Positions 42,847 to 51,346 of a DNA stretch of 64,000 nucleotides are shown here, one piece after another (the first letter of the stretch is position 1; each line of letters starts with the position of its first letter). Where the stretch lies: positions 1-64,000 of the forward strand of contig JBMNOZ010000010.1 in NCBI GenBank assembly GCA_050943335.1, written 5' to 3'. The notes beneath the pieces are model-generated. The model saw only the letters and a program-made list of their open reading frames with translations. It did not search any database and was not told where the DNA came from. The stretch is from JBMNOZ01 sp050943335. Lineage in GTDB: Bacteria; Bacillota; Desulfitobacteriia; Desulfitobacteriales; Syntrophobotulaceae. The position numbers were made by a program, and so were the translations under genes.

Positions 42847-43276
42847 TGTTTTCCCTCCGCTTTAGACAGGAAACCTCATCGCCGGTTTTCACCAGCCCCC
42901 CTTTTAATACTCTGCCGAAGCGTCCCTCCCGACTTACTATATAAGGGCGCCCGAATTCTTTATATTCTTTACCGACTTGAAAAATTTCTACCTCAGCTTC
43001 CCCTAATTTGACAATTGCTCCAACTTGCAATTCTTCCAGGGGGAGTCCGGAGATAGTAAAGTTTTCGGTATAGCCGGCATTTAGAACCTCTTCTCTTTTT
43101 TCCTCTGGAACCTTAGCCAAGGCTTCGACAGGGAAAATGCTTACTTGCCGATCCCAATCTCCGGCGTGAGCGTCCCCTTCTAGACCCCAGTCTTCAATAA
43201 CCATTACCTCGTCCACAGGATCTTTTACTATTCCTTTAACCGCACTTATATTGATAGAAAGAACCTTCCCGGCCAT
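42839..43276 (-). CDS. MOSC domain protein 2
   Basis: A second 145-residue MOSC protein: DWGLEGDAHAGDWDRQVSIF, YTENFTISGLPLEEL and GKEYKEFGRPYIVSREGRFGRV. It aligns along its length with MOSC protein 1 but lacks the Cys-rich CHNGGC...GDC segment, so the pair likely differ in chemistry. Placed between mogA and mobB. Confidence 0.88.
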   Translation of the reverse strand: MAGKVLSINISAVKGIVKDPVDEVMVIEDWGLEGDAHAGDWDRQVSIFPVEALAKVPEEKREEVLNAGYTENFTISGLPLEELQVGAIVKLGEAEVEIFQVGKEYKEFGRPYIVSREGRFGRVLKGGLVKTGDEVSCLKRRENNG

Positions 43277-43297
43277 TTATTTCACTTCCTTACTTGC

Positions 43298-43810
43298 TTA
43301 ATCTCCTTTAAAGTTGGAGGCACATTCGCCAGCTCGGCCCTGCAAGATGTCGAGACCGTGCTCCAAAGATGTCAGAACAACATTCAGACATTCCCTAACT
43401 CCTTTAGGGCTGCCCGGTAAATTGATGATAATAGTTTTTCCCCTGATACCGGCTGTCGCCCTGGACAACATAGCCCGGGGGGTAACTTTTAAGCTCTCCC
43501 ACCGCATCGCTTCTGGAAAGCCCGGAGTTAAACGTTCTACAACAGCCATTGTGGCCTCAGGGGTTACATCTCGGGGTGAAAACCCTGTCCCGCCGGTAGT
43601 GAAAACCACATCGAGCCTCATCTCGTCAGCATAGCGGATAAGTTTTTCTTCAATTAATTTTTGTTCATCGGCAACTATTTCGTGGATCTTTACTTCCCAG
43701 CCTAATTCTTCAACCAGTTCTCGAATAACCTGCCCGCTTAGGTCTTCCCGTTCCCCCCGGGAACCTTTATCACTGGCAGTAAGAACTCCAACTTTGATCA
43801 TGTTTTTCAC
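43298..43810 (-). CDS. mogA: molybdopterin adenylyltransferase MogA
   Basis: Activates molybdopterin by adenylylation before metal insertion by MoeA. VGVLTASDKGSRGEREDLSG at the start, the TTGGTGFSPRDVTPEAT core, INLPGSPKGVRECLN near the end. 170 residues including four residues before the MIKVG methionine. Confidence 0.93.
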   Translation of the reverse strand: MKNMIKVGVLTASDKGSRGEREDLSGQVIRELVEELGWEVKIHEIVADEQKLIEEKLIRYADEMRLDVVFTTGGTGFSPRDVTPEATMAVVERLTPGFPEAMRWESLKVTPRAMLSRATAGIRGKTIIINLPGSPKGVRECLNVVLTSLEHGLDILQGRAGECASNFKGD

Positions 43811-43831
43811 CCCTTTATTGATAAGAGCCGA

Positions 43832-44308
43832 TCACTTTCGGACATAATCGCCGCTTTTCCCACCAGATTTGCTCACCAAGTAAATATCACTGATAACCAT
43901 ATCTTTTTCCACCGCTTTACACATATCATAAATTGTTAACGCCGCTACGGATACGGCTGTCAAAGCTTCCATTTCCACTCCAGTTTGACCGGTATTCTTC
44001 ACTGTCGCTTCTATTTCAATCTTACTTTCCAGATCATTAATCCTAAAAGAAACATCGATTCCGGATAATAACAGCGGATGGCACATAGGAATGATCGACG
44101 CTGTGTTTTTAGCCCCTAAAATAGCGGCCACTTGAGAGACTGCCAGGACGTCACCTTTCGCCAAAGATTTGTCTCGAACAAGCTTAAGGGTTTCGGGTTT
44201 CATCCTTATTTCTCCCCGAGCTACCGCAATCCTGGCCGTTTCAGCTTTGGCGCTGATATCGACCATTCTGGCCCGGCCTTCCTCATTAAAATGCGTAAAT
44301 TGACTCAT
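43832..44308 (-). CDS. moaC: cyclic pyranopterin monophosphate synthase MoaC
   Basis: Second enzyme of pterin synthesis, acting on the MoaA product. SQFTHFNEEGRARMVDIS start, IPMCHPLLLSGIDVSF, VKNTGQTGVEMEALTAVSVA and DMCKAVEKDM. Catalytic Lys and His positions are intact. 158 residues, immediately after moaA. Confidence 0.96.
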   Translation of the reverse strand: MSQFTHFNEEGRARMVDISAKAETARIAVARGEIRMKPETLKLVRDKSLAKGDVLAVSQVAAILGAKNTASIIPMCHPLLLSGIDVSFRINDLESKIEIEATVKNTGQTGVEMEALTAVSVAALTIYDMCKAVEKDMVISDIYLVSKSGGKSGDYVRK

Positions 44309-44315
44309 TTCTTAA

Positions 44316-45278
44316 TCATCCACCTATTTCATGCATATTTCTCTTTATCGGTTCATATTCAGCGCTTTGAATACAGTGCCGATAAGGTTTAGACGCAATC
44401 CCGTCCAGGAGAAATCTCTCCAACCCTTTTTCTTCATAATCCCGGATATCAAATTCTAGATTGGAATGAAGACAGGGCTTTAACTTCCCGTCAGGGGTAA
44501 TTCTTATTCGATTGCAATAGCTGCAAAAATGACTGCTTAAAGGACTGATAATTCCCACTTTCCCTTTACTGTTTGGAAGTTTGAACAGCCGAGCAACTGT
44601 ACCGTGGCCTTTAAAAGGAAGAGGTATTAGTTGGGGCACCCTTTTAATAATTTCCTCACTGGTTAAGAAATGTTCCCGCCCCCAAACGCCTGCTTCTCCG
44701 ATAGGCATGAGTTCAATAAAGCGGACATCAATTTCCTCATCCACAGTGAGGTTTACAAAGTCCTCAATTTCATCGTCGTTAAAACCGCCGATTAAAACCA
44801 CATTCAACTTGATAGGGAAAAGCTGCGCTTCTTTGGCGGCCTGAATCCCTTCTAAAACGTCTTCCACTCTACCAAAGCGGGTAATTTTTTTGTATTTCTC
44901 CTTATTAAGACTGTCAATACTGATATTTACCCGATCCAGACCCCTTTTTTTCAACTCTTCTGCATAATCTTTTAAAAGAATACCATTAGTTGTAAGGCCC
45001 ATATCTCTCAAGCCCCGGCTTTTTAAACTTCCGATGTCCCGTACTAAGTCTAGGACGCCTCTTCTTACCAAGGGTTCCCCCCCGGTAATCCTTATTTTCG
45101 TTATTCCCAGGTTTACCGCCGCTTCTGCGATCTTATAAAACTGTTCCAGGCTTAAGATATCCTTGTGTTCTTTCTTTTTTATCCCTTTCTCGGGCATGCA
45201 ATAAATACATTTAAGATTGCAAAGATCTGTAATGGATAATCTTAAATAATTAATGCCTCTTCCGTAACCGTCAATCAT
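44316..45278 (-). CDS. moaA: GTP 3',8-cyclase MoaA
   Basis: A radical-SAM enzyme that starts molybdopterin synthesis from GTP. N-terminal cluster motif DLCNLKCIYC (Cys20, 24, 27), GGEPLVRRG, and a C-terminal second cluster CSYCNRIRITPDGKLKPC. The protein ends in the functional Gly-Gly. I start at the ATG at 45278, eight bases after GAGGAG. MoaD/MoaE are not in this operon; a MoaD-like gene follows AOR at 53.8 kb. Confidence 0.96.
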   Translation of the reverse strand: MIDGYGRGINYLRLSITDLCNLKCIYCMPEKGIKKKEHKDILSLEQFYKIAEAAVNLGITKIRITGGEPLVRRGVLDLVRDIGSLKSRGLRDMGLTTNGILLKDYAEELKKRGLDRVNISIDSLNKEKYKKITRFGRVEDVLEGIQAAKEAQLFPIKLNVVLIGGFNDDEIEDFVNLTVDEEIDVRFIELMPIGEAGVWGREHFLTSEEIIKRVPQLIPLPFKGHGTVARLFKLPNSKGKVGIISPLSSHFCSYCNRIRITPDGKLKPCLHSNLEFDIRDYEEKGLERFLLDGIASKPYRHCIQSAEYEPIKRNMHEIGG

Positions 45279-45332
45279 TATATCATCTCCTCTTATTAAG
45301 CACCGAAACAAGAGCGAACAGGCGATCTCTAC

Positions 45333-46352
45333 TTAACGGCAAAAATAGCAATTCGGATACTGGCATAGTTGACAATTCAGGCATAAACCGCCTTCTCCCA
45401 TTCTGATAAAGTCATTTTTATTAAGAGTCTCGCCGGCAAATATTTTTGGCAGGACAACGTCAAAAACAGTTGTTTTAAAATAGGCTGCCGCTCCCGGCAC
45501 TCCTAAAAGAGGAACACCATCAAGATAAGCTAGCATAAACATATTCCCAGGTTGAACAGGAACGCCGTAGATGATTACTTCCGCCCCTGTACTACGGATC
45601 GCCCCGGGAGTAAGATCATCGGGATCAACGGACATCCCTCCGGTAATGATTATCATCTCCGCTCCCTTTTCTTTAAAAGTGAAGATGCTGTTTTTAATAA
45701 CTTCTACTTTATCCGGGCAATAGGTCTGCCCTAAGATTTCAGCCCCATAATAGTTAAGCTTTTTCTTAATGACCGGCCCGAACTTGTCTTTAATTCTTCC
45801 TTTAAAGACCTCGCTACCGGTAATAATGATCCCTACTTTTATTTTTTTATAGGCTTCGACCTTAAAAACTGGTCCGTGCAGAGCACACAGTTGTTCCACC
45901 TTTTCAATATTTTCCTCTTTGGTAACCAGGGGGACTATACGAGCGGCTGCGATCTTCTGGCCTTTATTTACTTTAAAATTATTAGGGATGGAAGGTACGG
46001 TCACATCTTCAATGGAATTTATTTCGTAAAGCAAGGAACTCTTTAACTTAAACAAACCTTTTACAGTGGATTCGAGAACTGTTTTCCCCTCTTGGGGTTC
46101 AGAGAAAACAATATTTTCACCGCTTACAGCTTTTGCGATCCGAATTGCGGCGTCATCTTCATGAATTTCCCCGGCATTTTCTTCCCACACATAAACATTT
46201 TCTTTGCCTAAATTCAATAATTCTTCCACATCTTCAGCAGTAATAAGATGATTTTTTTTAAAAACAGGACCTTTAAATTCCCCAGGAACCATTTTCGTTA
46301 TATCATGGCATAACCTCAGGCCGATAGCATCTTGAACAGCTACTTTTCTCAT
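45333..46352 (-). CDS. molybdopterin-binding protein (MoeA/CinA-like)
   Basis: A 339-residue protein with a C-terminal MoCF-BD domain (about residues 165-320): GIIITGSEVFKGRIKDKFGP, IITGGMSVDPDDLTP, and GVPGAAAYFKTTVFD. The N-terminal 150 residues are a separate domain of the type present in Firmicutes molybdopterin-binding proteins next to moeA. It ends with a small Cys cluster (CLNCQLCQYPNCYFC), unusual and possibly a metal or Fe-S site. Could act in tungsten versus molybdenum insertion. Confidence 0.85.
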   Translation of the reverse strand: MRKVAVQDAIGLRLCHDITKMVPGEFKGPVFKKNHLITAEDVEELLNLGKENVYVWEENAGEIHEDDAAIRIAKAVSGENIVFSEPQEGKTVLESTVKGLFKLKSSLLYEINSIEDVTVPSIPNNFKVNKGQKIAAARIVPLVTKEENIEKVEQLCALHGPVFKVEAYKKIKVGIIITGSEVFKGRIKDKFGPVIKKKLNYYGAEILGQTYCPDKVEVIKNSIFTFKEKGAEMIIITGGMSVDPDDLTPGAIRSTGAEVIIYGVPVQPGNMFMLAYLDGVPLLGVPGAAAYFKTTVFDVVLPKIFAGETLNKNDFIRMGEGGLCLNCQLCQYPNCYFCR

Positions 46353-46382
46353 TATTGTTCTCCCTTTCTTTTGGTCAAGATT

Positions 46383-47597
46383 TTATATCAGAATGGCTCT
46401 TAATTTTTGTCCGGCTTTTAACGGACCACTCTTGGCAGGTATTTCAGCCAAGGCATCGCATCTTTCCATAGAGCGCAAAACTCCATTACCTTGTTCTTTT
46501 AACACTTCCATAAAAACGCTGCCATTTTCTAGAAGTATTTTTCCTCGGATAAACCTTCGGCGCGGGCTTGCTTTAGGAAAATCTTGTTTCAAAATAACTT
46601 CTGTTTGCCGGTGAAAGTAGTCTTTTCTACCCATCATCTTTTTAAGAAACGGGACTACCAGTAGCTGAAAGGTGACCATCGCCGCTGCAGGGTTACCAGA
46701 TAGGCCAATAATTAACTGGTCGTTTTTCACGGCTGTCAGATTGGGGGAACCGGGTTTAATATCGATTTTCCAGTAAAGCGTTTTCGCCTGGAGATGATTA
46801 ACCGCCAGTCTTAAAACATCATAATCTCCCACTGATACCCCGCCGGTGGTTAAAACTAAATCGGCGCTTTTCAAACCTTCATCGATTAAAGCGGCTACCT
46901 CCTCAGTCCTATCTTTACAAATCCCGATAACAACCGGCTCTGCTCCTAAAGAACGAATATATCCTCGTAAGGCATAGCTGTTACTATTGCGGATTTTGCC
47001 CGGGGCCAGCGATTCGGAAACCTCCCGCAGCTCATCCCCAGTAGAAATAATCGCCACCTTAGGACGCTTATAAACGGGTATCTTCGTCAATCCCAAAGCA
47101 GCCATCAATCCCATAAGAGGAGGAGTGATCACTGCTCCTGAAGAAGCAACAAGGTCCCCGAGGGCAATGTCTTCACCAGCTGGAACAATATTTTCCAGAG
47201 GTTTGTATTTTCGATATAAGAAAACTTTGTTACCTTCGCTAGTAGTTTCTTCGAATTTAGTTACGGCATCCGCCCCTTCAGGTATGGGGGCCCCAGTTAA
47301 AATCTTAATAGCTTGTCGGGCACACACAGCTTTTTTAGCTGTATGTCCGGCCGGAACTTCTTCAATGATCTCTAAAGCTACAGGATTGTCTCTGTCTACT
47401 TCCGCTGTATCGGCTGAGCGCAGGGCATACCCATCATAGGGAGAACGGGCAAAGGGAGGGACATTTTCATGAGCTTTAATATCGGTAGCTAATACCCTTC
47501 CTAAAGTATTATTCAGTTCTACCTCCTCTATTTCAGCCCTTGGACAATGATCAAGTAAAATATTCTGTGCTTCTTCCAATGTTATATTAGTTTTCAC
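46383..47597 (-). CDS. moeA: molybdopterin molybdenumtransferase MoeA
   Basis: Inserts molybdate or tungstate into adenylylated molybdopterin. ITLEEAQNILLDHC start, FARSPYDGYALRSAD, AVTKFEETTSEG, TGDEL, TTGGVSVGDYDVL, IGLSGNPAAAMVTF and a C-terminal domain IV. 404 residues from the GTG at 47597, which has a perfect AAGGAGG site. The frame stays open 60 codons further upstream, but that stretch holds leader structures and no ribosome site. First gene of the eight-gene cofactor operon. Confidence 0.95.
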   Translation of the reverse strand: MKTNITLEEAQNILLDHCPRAEIEEVELNNTLGRVLATDIKAHENVPPFARSPYDGYALRSADTAEVDRDNPVALEIIEEVPAGHTAKKAVCARQAIKILTGAPIPEGADAVTKFEETTSEGNKVFLYRKYKPLENIVPAGEDIALGDLVASSGAVITPPLMGLMAALGLTKIPVYKRPKVAIISTGDELREVSESLAPGKIRNSNSYALRGYIRSLGAEPVVIGICKDRTEEVAALIDEGLKSADLVLTTGGVSVGDYDVLRLAVNHLQAKTLYWKIDIKPGSPNLTAVKNDQLIIGLSGNPAAAMVTFQLLVVPFLKKMMGRKDYFHRQTEVILKQDFPKASPRRRFIRGKILLENGSVFMEVLKEQGNGVLRSMERCDALAEIPAKSGPLKAGQKLRAILI

Positions 47598-47820
47598 ATA
47601 ATCCCTCCTTAAAAATACCTCCCCAAAACCAAAATATCCTGCTTGGATATGCAGGATAAGGGTATGGCGCTTAGTTAAGCTAAAACCACTCTCTGTTTGC
47701 ATCTCCTTCGCAATACAGGCAAGTAACCGAATTTCTTCAATTACTCCGTGGACTTTCTGTCCAGACTCCACATCCATAGTTTTTTACAGTTTAAACTTTA
47801 GGATCTGGAGCTCGGAGAAA
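47598..47820 (-). promoter_or_regulatory. structured leader of the cofactor operon, candidate Moco/Tuco riboswitch
   Basis: On the mRNA strand CTCCG near 47815 can pair with CGGAG near 47737, enclosing GTGGA/TCCAC and GGAC-AGAAA-GTCC hairpins; a GCGAAGGAG stretch follows around 47708. Then an ATCCTGC/GCAGGAT stem (47636-47657) with ATTTTGGTTTT behind it looks like an intrinsic terminator just before the moeA ribosome site. Position and layout fit a Moco-type riboswitch with terminator. The identification is inference; I cannot align it to the covariance model. Confidence 0.45.
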
Positions 47821-48293
47821 ACGAATATTATTTTTTCAAATTTTTGTATTTGAGACTATTATATAAAAACTATTTCAATTGAGCAACTAATTGCTGGCGA
47901 AAATATCGATCTTTTTCGAATTCCTTAATATTTTCTTGAGTTTCTAGATTAAGTATATACAAAAATAGCCTCAAAGTTAAGCCCTCAATTTATTCCATAA
48001 AATTAATCATCTATCTAAGTATTTCGTACTAAAATGTCTAAATTTACACTTGTTTTTTATATAAAATTGCCCAACTTTGTAAACTGCTGTAAAAAATTAA
48101 GTGAAACTGGAGGAAAACCCAAAAAATTATAGAATCAGTTAAAATAGAGGGCCGAAAAGGTCTCTATTCAGGACTAGAACTAACGTCACTGCTGGCATTA
48201 CAGAACTTTCGGGAGGTTTCTAAACTACTAAAAAAGAAGGGTAATTTCCGTTAAAAATTATGGCCTACAAAGTGAATTTAAGGAGGAGGACAA
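47821..48293. other. non-coding stretch between moeA and chemoreceptor 1
   Basis: AT-rich divergent control region of about 470 bases. It should hold the promoters of the cofactor operon (minus) and of the first chemoreceptor (plus). I see no clean consensus promoter or conserved RNA. A GAGGGCC-type hairpin lies near 48147-48164. Confidence 0.5.
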
Positions 48294-49121
48294 ATGGAAG
48301 AAAAAATTAACGAAGTTGTGAAAGCTTTTAATACTATTATGCCCCTGGTCAGCTCTTGTCTAAAAGAGGACCATATTTTAGCTCTCAGCGACAGGGAACG
48401 ATATATCGGCTCTATCGTTAAAGGGATCAAAATAAACGTCAAACTCGGTGATCCAATCTCTGAGGGTGACACTATTTTAAGAGTCCTGGACACTGGGGAG
48501 CCCATCAGGGAAATCTTACCCGAGGAGATCTTCGGGACTTCTTTTAGTTCCAATGTCGTACCAGTGAAAGATGAAAACGGCAAAACAATCGGTGCCTTAG
48601 CGATGGCTAGGAGCTTAAAACAGCAGTTTGAAACAAATAAAGTCGCTGAAGATTTAGCCAATGCTTTAAATCAAATCTCAACTACTTTAAATCAAATATC
48701 TCAGGGGATCCAAGAAGTAGTTGACTCCAGCTCCGAAATCCTTGATTTTGTCCACAATGTCCAGGTGGAGAATGAAAAAGCCGATGAAATAACCCAGTTT
48801 ATAAAAAATATTGCCGGTCAGACTAATCTTCTAGGGCTTAATGCTGCTATAGAGGCGGCCCGGGCCGGGGATATGGGCCGAGGTTTTGGGGTGGTGGCTG
48901 ATGAAATCCGGAAGCTATCGACCTCGAGCAACGAATCTATTAAAGAGGTTGAGGATTTTTTAAAGAAAACTCATGAAAACTTAAATAATATTAATCAACG
49001 CTTGGAAAATGTTAACGCTGTCTTCCAGGAACAAGCAGCCGGGGTAGAAGAAATAACCGCCTCTGTAGAGGAACTTAACGCTACCGCTCAATATTTAAAA
49101 GAAATCTCCGGGAATATGTAA
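48294..49121 (+). CDS. soluble chemoreceptor (YfmS-like), copy 1
   Basis: A 275-residue methyl-accepting-type protein without signal peptide or membrane helix. Residues 1-115 form a small cytoplasmic sensor domain (GSIVKGIKINVKLGDP, FSSNVVPVKDENG). Residues 150-275 are the coiled signalling hairpin with IAGQTNLLGLNAAIEAARAG and GRGFGVVADEIRKLS, which contacts CheA/CheW. It is shorter than membrane receptors and has no CheR-docking pentapeptide. A near-identical paralogue follows. It lies between the Mo/W cofactor and tungstate-transport genes, so oxyanion or redox sensing is possible. Confidence 0.88.
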   Translation: MEEKINEVVKAFNTIMPLVSSCLKEDHILALSDRERYIGSIVKGIKINVKLGDPISEGDTILRVLDTGEPIREILPEEIFGTSFSSNVVPVKDENGKTIGALAMARSLKQQFETNKVAEDLANALNQISTTLNQISQGIQEVVDSSSEILDFVHNVQVENEKADEITQFIKNIAGQTNLLGLNAAIEAARAGDMGRGFGVVADEIRKLSTSSNESIKEVEDFLKKTHENLNNINQRLENVNAVFQEQAAGVEEITASVEELNATAQYLKEISGNM

Positions 49122-49223
49122 ATGGGTTTTCAAATAGATCGAATTAAGATATATTATTTATAAATCCTTACAAGACAAGAAAATAGGGCTTATTAAAAAA
49201 ATATACATAAAGGAGCTGGTAGG

Positions 49224-50051
49224 ATGAATGAAAAATTGAATGAGCTTCTGGACGACTTCAATACAATCATGCCCTTTGTCAGCTCTTGCCTGCAAGAGAA
49301 TCACGCTCTAGGCCTTACCGATAAGGAAAAATTTATTGGTTCAATCATTAAAGGAATAGAAATGAGCTTAAAAGTTGGCGACCCAATCCCTGAAGGTGAT
49401 ACCCCTGCTAGGGTGCTGAAGTCCGGAGAAGCTATTTCAGAGATTTTGCCTAAAGAAGTCTTCGGAGTTTCCTTTAGTTCCAATGTCGTACCCGTGAAAG
49501 ATGAAAATGGCGAAACAATCGGCACCGTAACCATGGCTAGAAGTCTGGAACAACAAGTTGAAATACTTGATGTCTCAGAAAGCTTGGTTAATGCTTTAGC
49601 TCAAATTTCCGTAACTTTAAACCAAATATCTAATGGCATTCAGAATGTGGTGAATTCCAGCACCGAGATTCTGGATTTTGTCCACAATGTCCAAACAGAA
49701 AATGAAAAAGCGGATGAAATAACCCAGTTTATAAAAAATATTGCCGGCCAGACTAATCTTCTAGGGCTCAATGCTGCTATAGAAGCGGCCCGAGCCGGGG
49801 ATATGGGCCGAGGTTTTGGAGTGGTGGCTGATGAAATTCGCAAATTATCCACTTCTAGCAACGATTCAATTAAGGAAATCGAAGAATTTTTGAGAAAGAC
49901 CGGGGAGAATTTGGACAACATAAATCAACGCTTGGAAAATGTTAATGCTGTCTTCCAGGAACAAGCAGCCGGGGTGGAAGAAATAACCGCCTCAGTAGAG
50001 GAACTTAACGCTACCGCTCAATACTTAAAAGAAATGTCCGAGAATTTTTAA
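49224..50051 (+). CDS. soluble chemoreceptor (YfmS-like), copy 2
   Basis: Exactly the same length as copy 1 (275 residues) and in tandem, 102 bases downstream. The signalling domain is almost identical at DNA level over long runs, while the sensor domain and the hinge (residues 108-135) diverge more, suggesting two ligands feeding one output. The SFSSNVVPVKDENG strand is kept in both. It has its own AAGGAG ribosome site and is followed by a strong terminator. Confidence 0.88.
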   Translation: MNEKLNELLDDFNTIMPFVSSCLQENHALGLTDKEKFIGSIIKGIEMSLKVGDPIPEGDTPARVLKSGEAISEILPKEVFGVSFSSNVVPVKDENGETIGTVTMARSLEQQVEILDVSESLVNALAQISVTLNQISNGIQNVVNSSTEILDFVHNVQTENEKADEITQFIKNIAGQTNLLGLNAAIEAARAGDMGRGFGVVADEIRKLSTSSNDSIKEIEEFLRKTGENLDNINQRLENVNAVFQEQAAGVEEITASVEELNATAQYLKEMSENF

Positions 50052-50086
50052 GCCTCAACGATAAACACTATACTACCTTTCTTTTT

Positions 50087-50132
50087 AAAAAGGTGCTGAA
50101 AAAATTCTACAACTTTTTTTAGCACCTTTTTT
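50087..50132 (+). terminator. terminator of the chemoreceptor pair
   Basis: AAAAAGGTGCT/AGCACCTTTTTT stem with a long loop and trailing T-run. Confidence 0.85.
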
Positions 50133-50262
50133 ATTATTAATTTTAATAAATAAAACAAATTTTATGCAACCATAACTAACTATACCTAATAACATCCAAC
50201 AAAATATAGATGCATCGTCTCTAATCAGCAAATACCAAAGCCAATAGCCAAAGCGCACAACA

Positions 50263-50290
50263 TTGACATTTAGATCCTGTGTTTTATAAT
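50263..50290 (+). promoter_or_regulatory. sigma-A promoter of the tungstate locus
   Basis: Perfect TTGACA and TATAAT boxes with a 16-base spacer. The predicted transcript start (about 50297) leaves only about nine bases before the first ATG of the regulator. Confidence 0.82.
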
Positions 50291-50305
50291 TAAGCTTAGT
50301 CCTTC

Positions 50306-51283
50306 ATGATCAGCTATCGCTTCTGGAAAGGAGGAATTACAATCGAACAGCGCCCCCCTTTAACACCGGAAGAAGCCGCCAAAATATTAAAGATTTCAAA
50401 ATACACGCTTTATGAACTGATAAAACGTGGCGAGATACCTTCTCGCCGAATTGGCCGTAAAATAAGGATTGATCAAGATTCCTTGGCTCAGTACTTAAAA
50501 GGTGGTTCTACTCCAAAAGAAGAAAAGGCGACCGAAACCAAATCCTATGGCCAATCAGGTATGAATTCAACAAAAGGTAGCTTTCGTTTTATTGGCAGTC
50601 ATGACCCTGTTGTTGAATTATTAGGGGAGTTTATAAAACATTCTCCAACCAGTTTCTCCTTCTCTACTTCTTTCAAAGGCAGCATGGACGGTTTAATAGC
50701 TTTATATCGCCGGGAAACGGAAATAACCGGAATCCACCTTTGGGATAGTAAAACTAAGGATTACAATATACCGTATATCAAGCATATTTTACTTTTCGAA
50801 CCACTTTTCGTCGTTAATTTAGTACAAAGAACCCAAGGTTGGATTGTCCAAGCCAATAATCCCTTAAAAATTTCATCTTGGGATGATCTGGCAAGGAAAG
50901 ATCTTCGATTTATAAATCGTCAGAAAGGCTCTGGCACCCGTTTGAGAATAGATCAGTACCTATCGGAACACAACATCCCTCCCAGCCAAGTATCTGGCTA
51001 TGATAAAGAAGAAAACACCCATCTTGGAGTAGCCATGAAAATTGCCAATGGCGAAGGGAATGCCGGCATTGGTGTGCAAGCTTCAGCGCAAAAAATGGGC
51101 CTTGATTTCATACCTCTGTTCAAAGAGAGGTATGACCTTGTTGTTTTGCAAGAGACAGCAGAGACACCAGAATGGCAGCAAATATTCACTATTTTGAATT
51201 CACCAGCTTTTCATAGGGCTATTGAACAATATGTTGGCTATGATGCATCTCTAACTGGTAAAGTAATGTACCAAACCACTTAA
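50306..51283 (+). CDS. tungstate/molybdate-responsive regulator: HTH plus PBP-like domain (TupR-like)
   Basis: N-terminal excisionase/MerR-type HTH (LTPEEAAKILKISKYTLYEL, then RIGRKIRIDQDSLAQYL) joined through a linker to a PBP-like domain (PF12727 type, about residues 95-320) with FINRQKGSGTRLRIDQYL and AIGVQASA-like ligand loops. It precedes tupA in the same direction, so it likely senses tungstate and controls its own operon. The first ATG (50306) is almost at the transcript start. AAGGAGG at 50328-50334 lies inside the frame, seven bases before an in-frame ATC (50342), so a rare ATC start is possible. 326 or 314 residues. Confidence 0.85.
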   Translation: MISYRFWKGGITIEQRPPLTPEEAAKILKISKYTLYELIKRGEIPSRRIGRKIRIDQDSLAQYLKGGSTPKEEKATETKSYGQSGMNSTKGSFRFIGSHDPVVELLGEFIKHSPTSFSFSTSFKGSMDGLIALYRRETEITGIHLWDSKTKDYNIPYIKHILLFEPLFVVNLVQRTQGWIVQANNPLKISSWDDLARKDLRFINRQKGSGTRLRIDQYLSEHNIPPSQVSGYDKEENTHLGVAMKIANGEGNAGIGVQASAQKMGLDFIPLFKERYDLVVLQETAETPEWQQIFTILNSPAFHRAIEQYVGYDASLTGKVMYQTT

Positions 51284-51346
51284 AAGATAATCGGATTAAT
51301 GGGTTTTAAAACCCTTACAAAATATTTATTTTTTAGGAGGAAAAAC

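Noticed and set aside
47598..47777. 60-residue N-terminal extension of MoeA
   Set aside because: The GTG at 47597 has a perfect ribosome site and matches the normal MoeA start; the extension contains hairpins and a terminator-like stem. Not fully excluded.
48100..48293. c-di-GMP riboswitch before chemoreceptor 1
   Set aside because: The leader has hairpins but lacks the conserved GEMM-I core bases.
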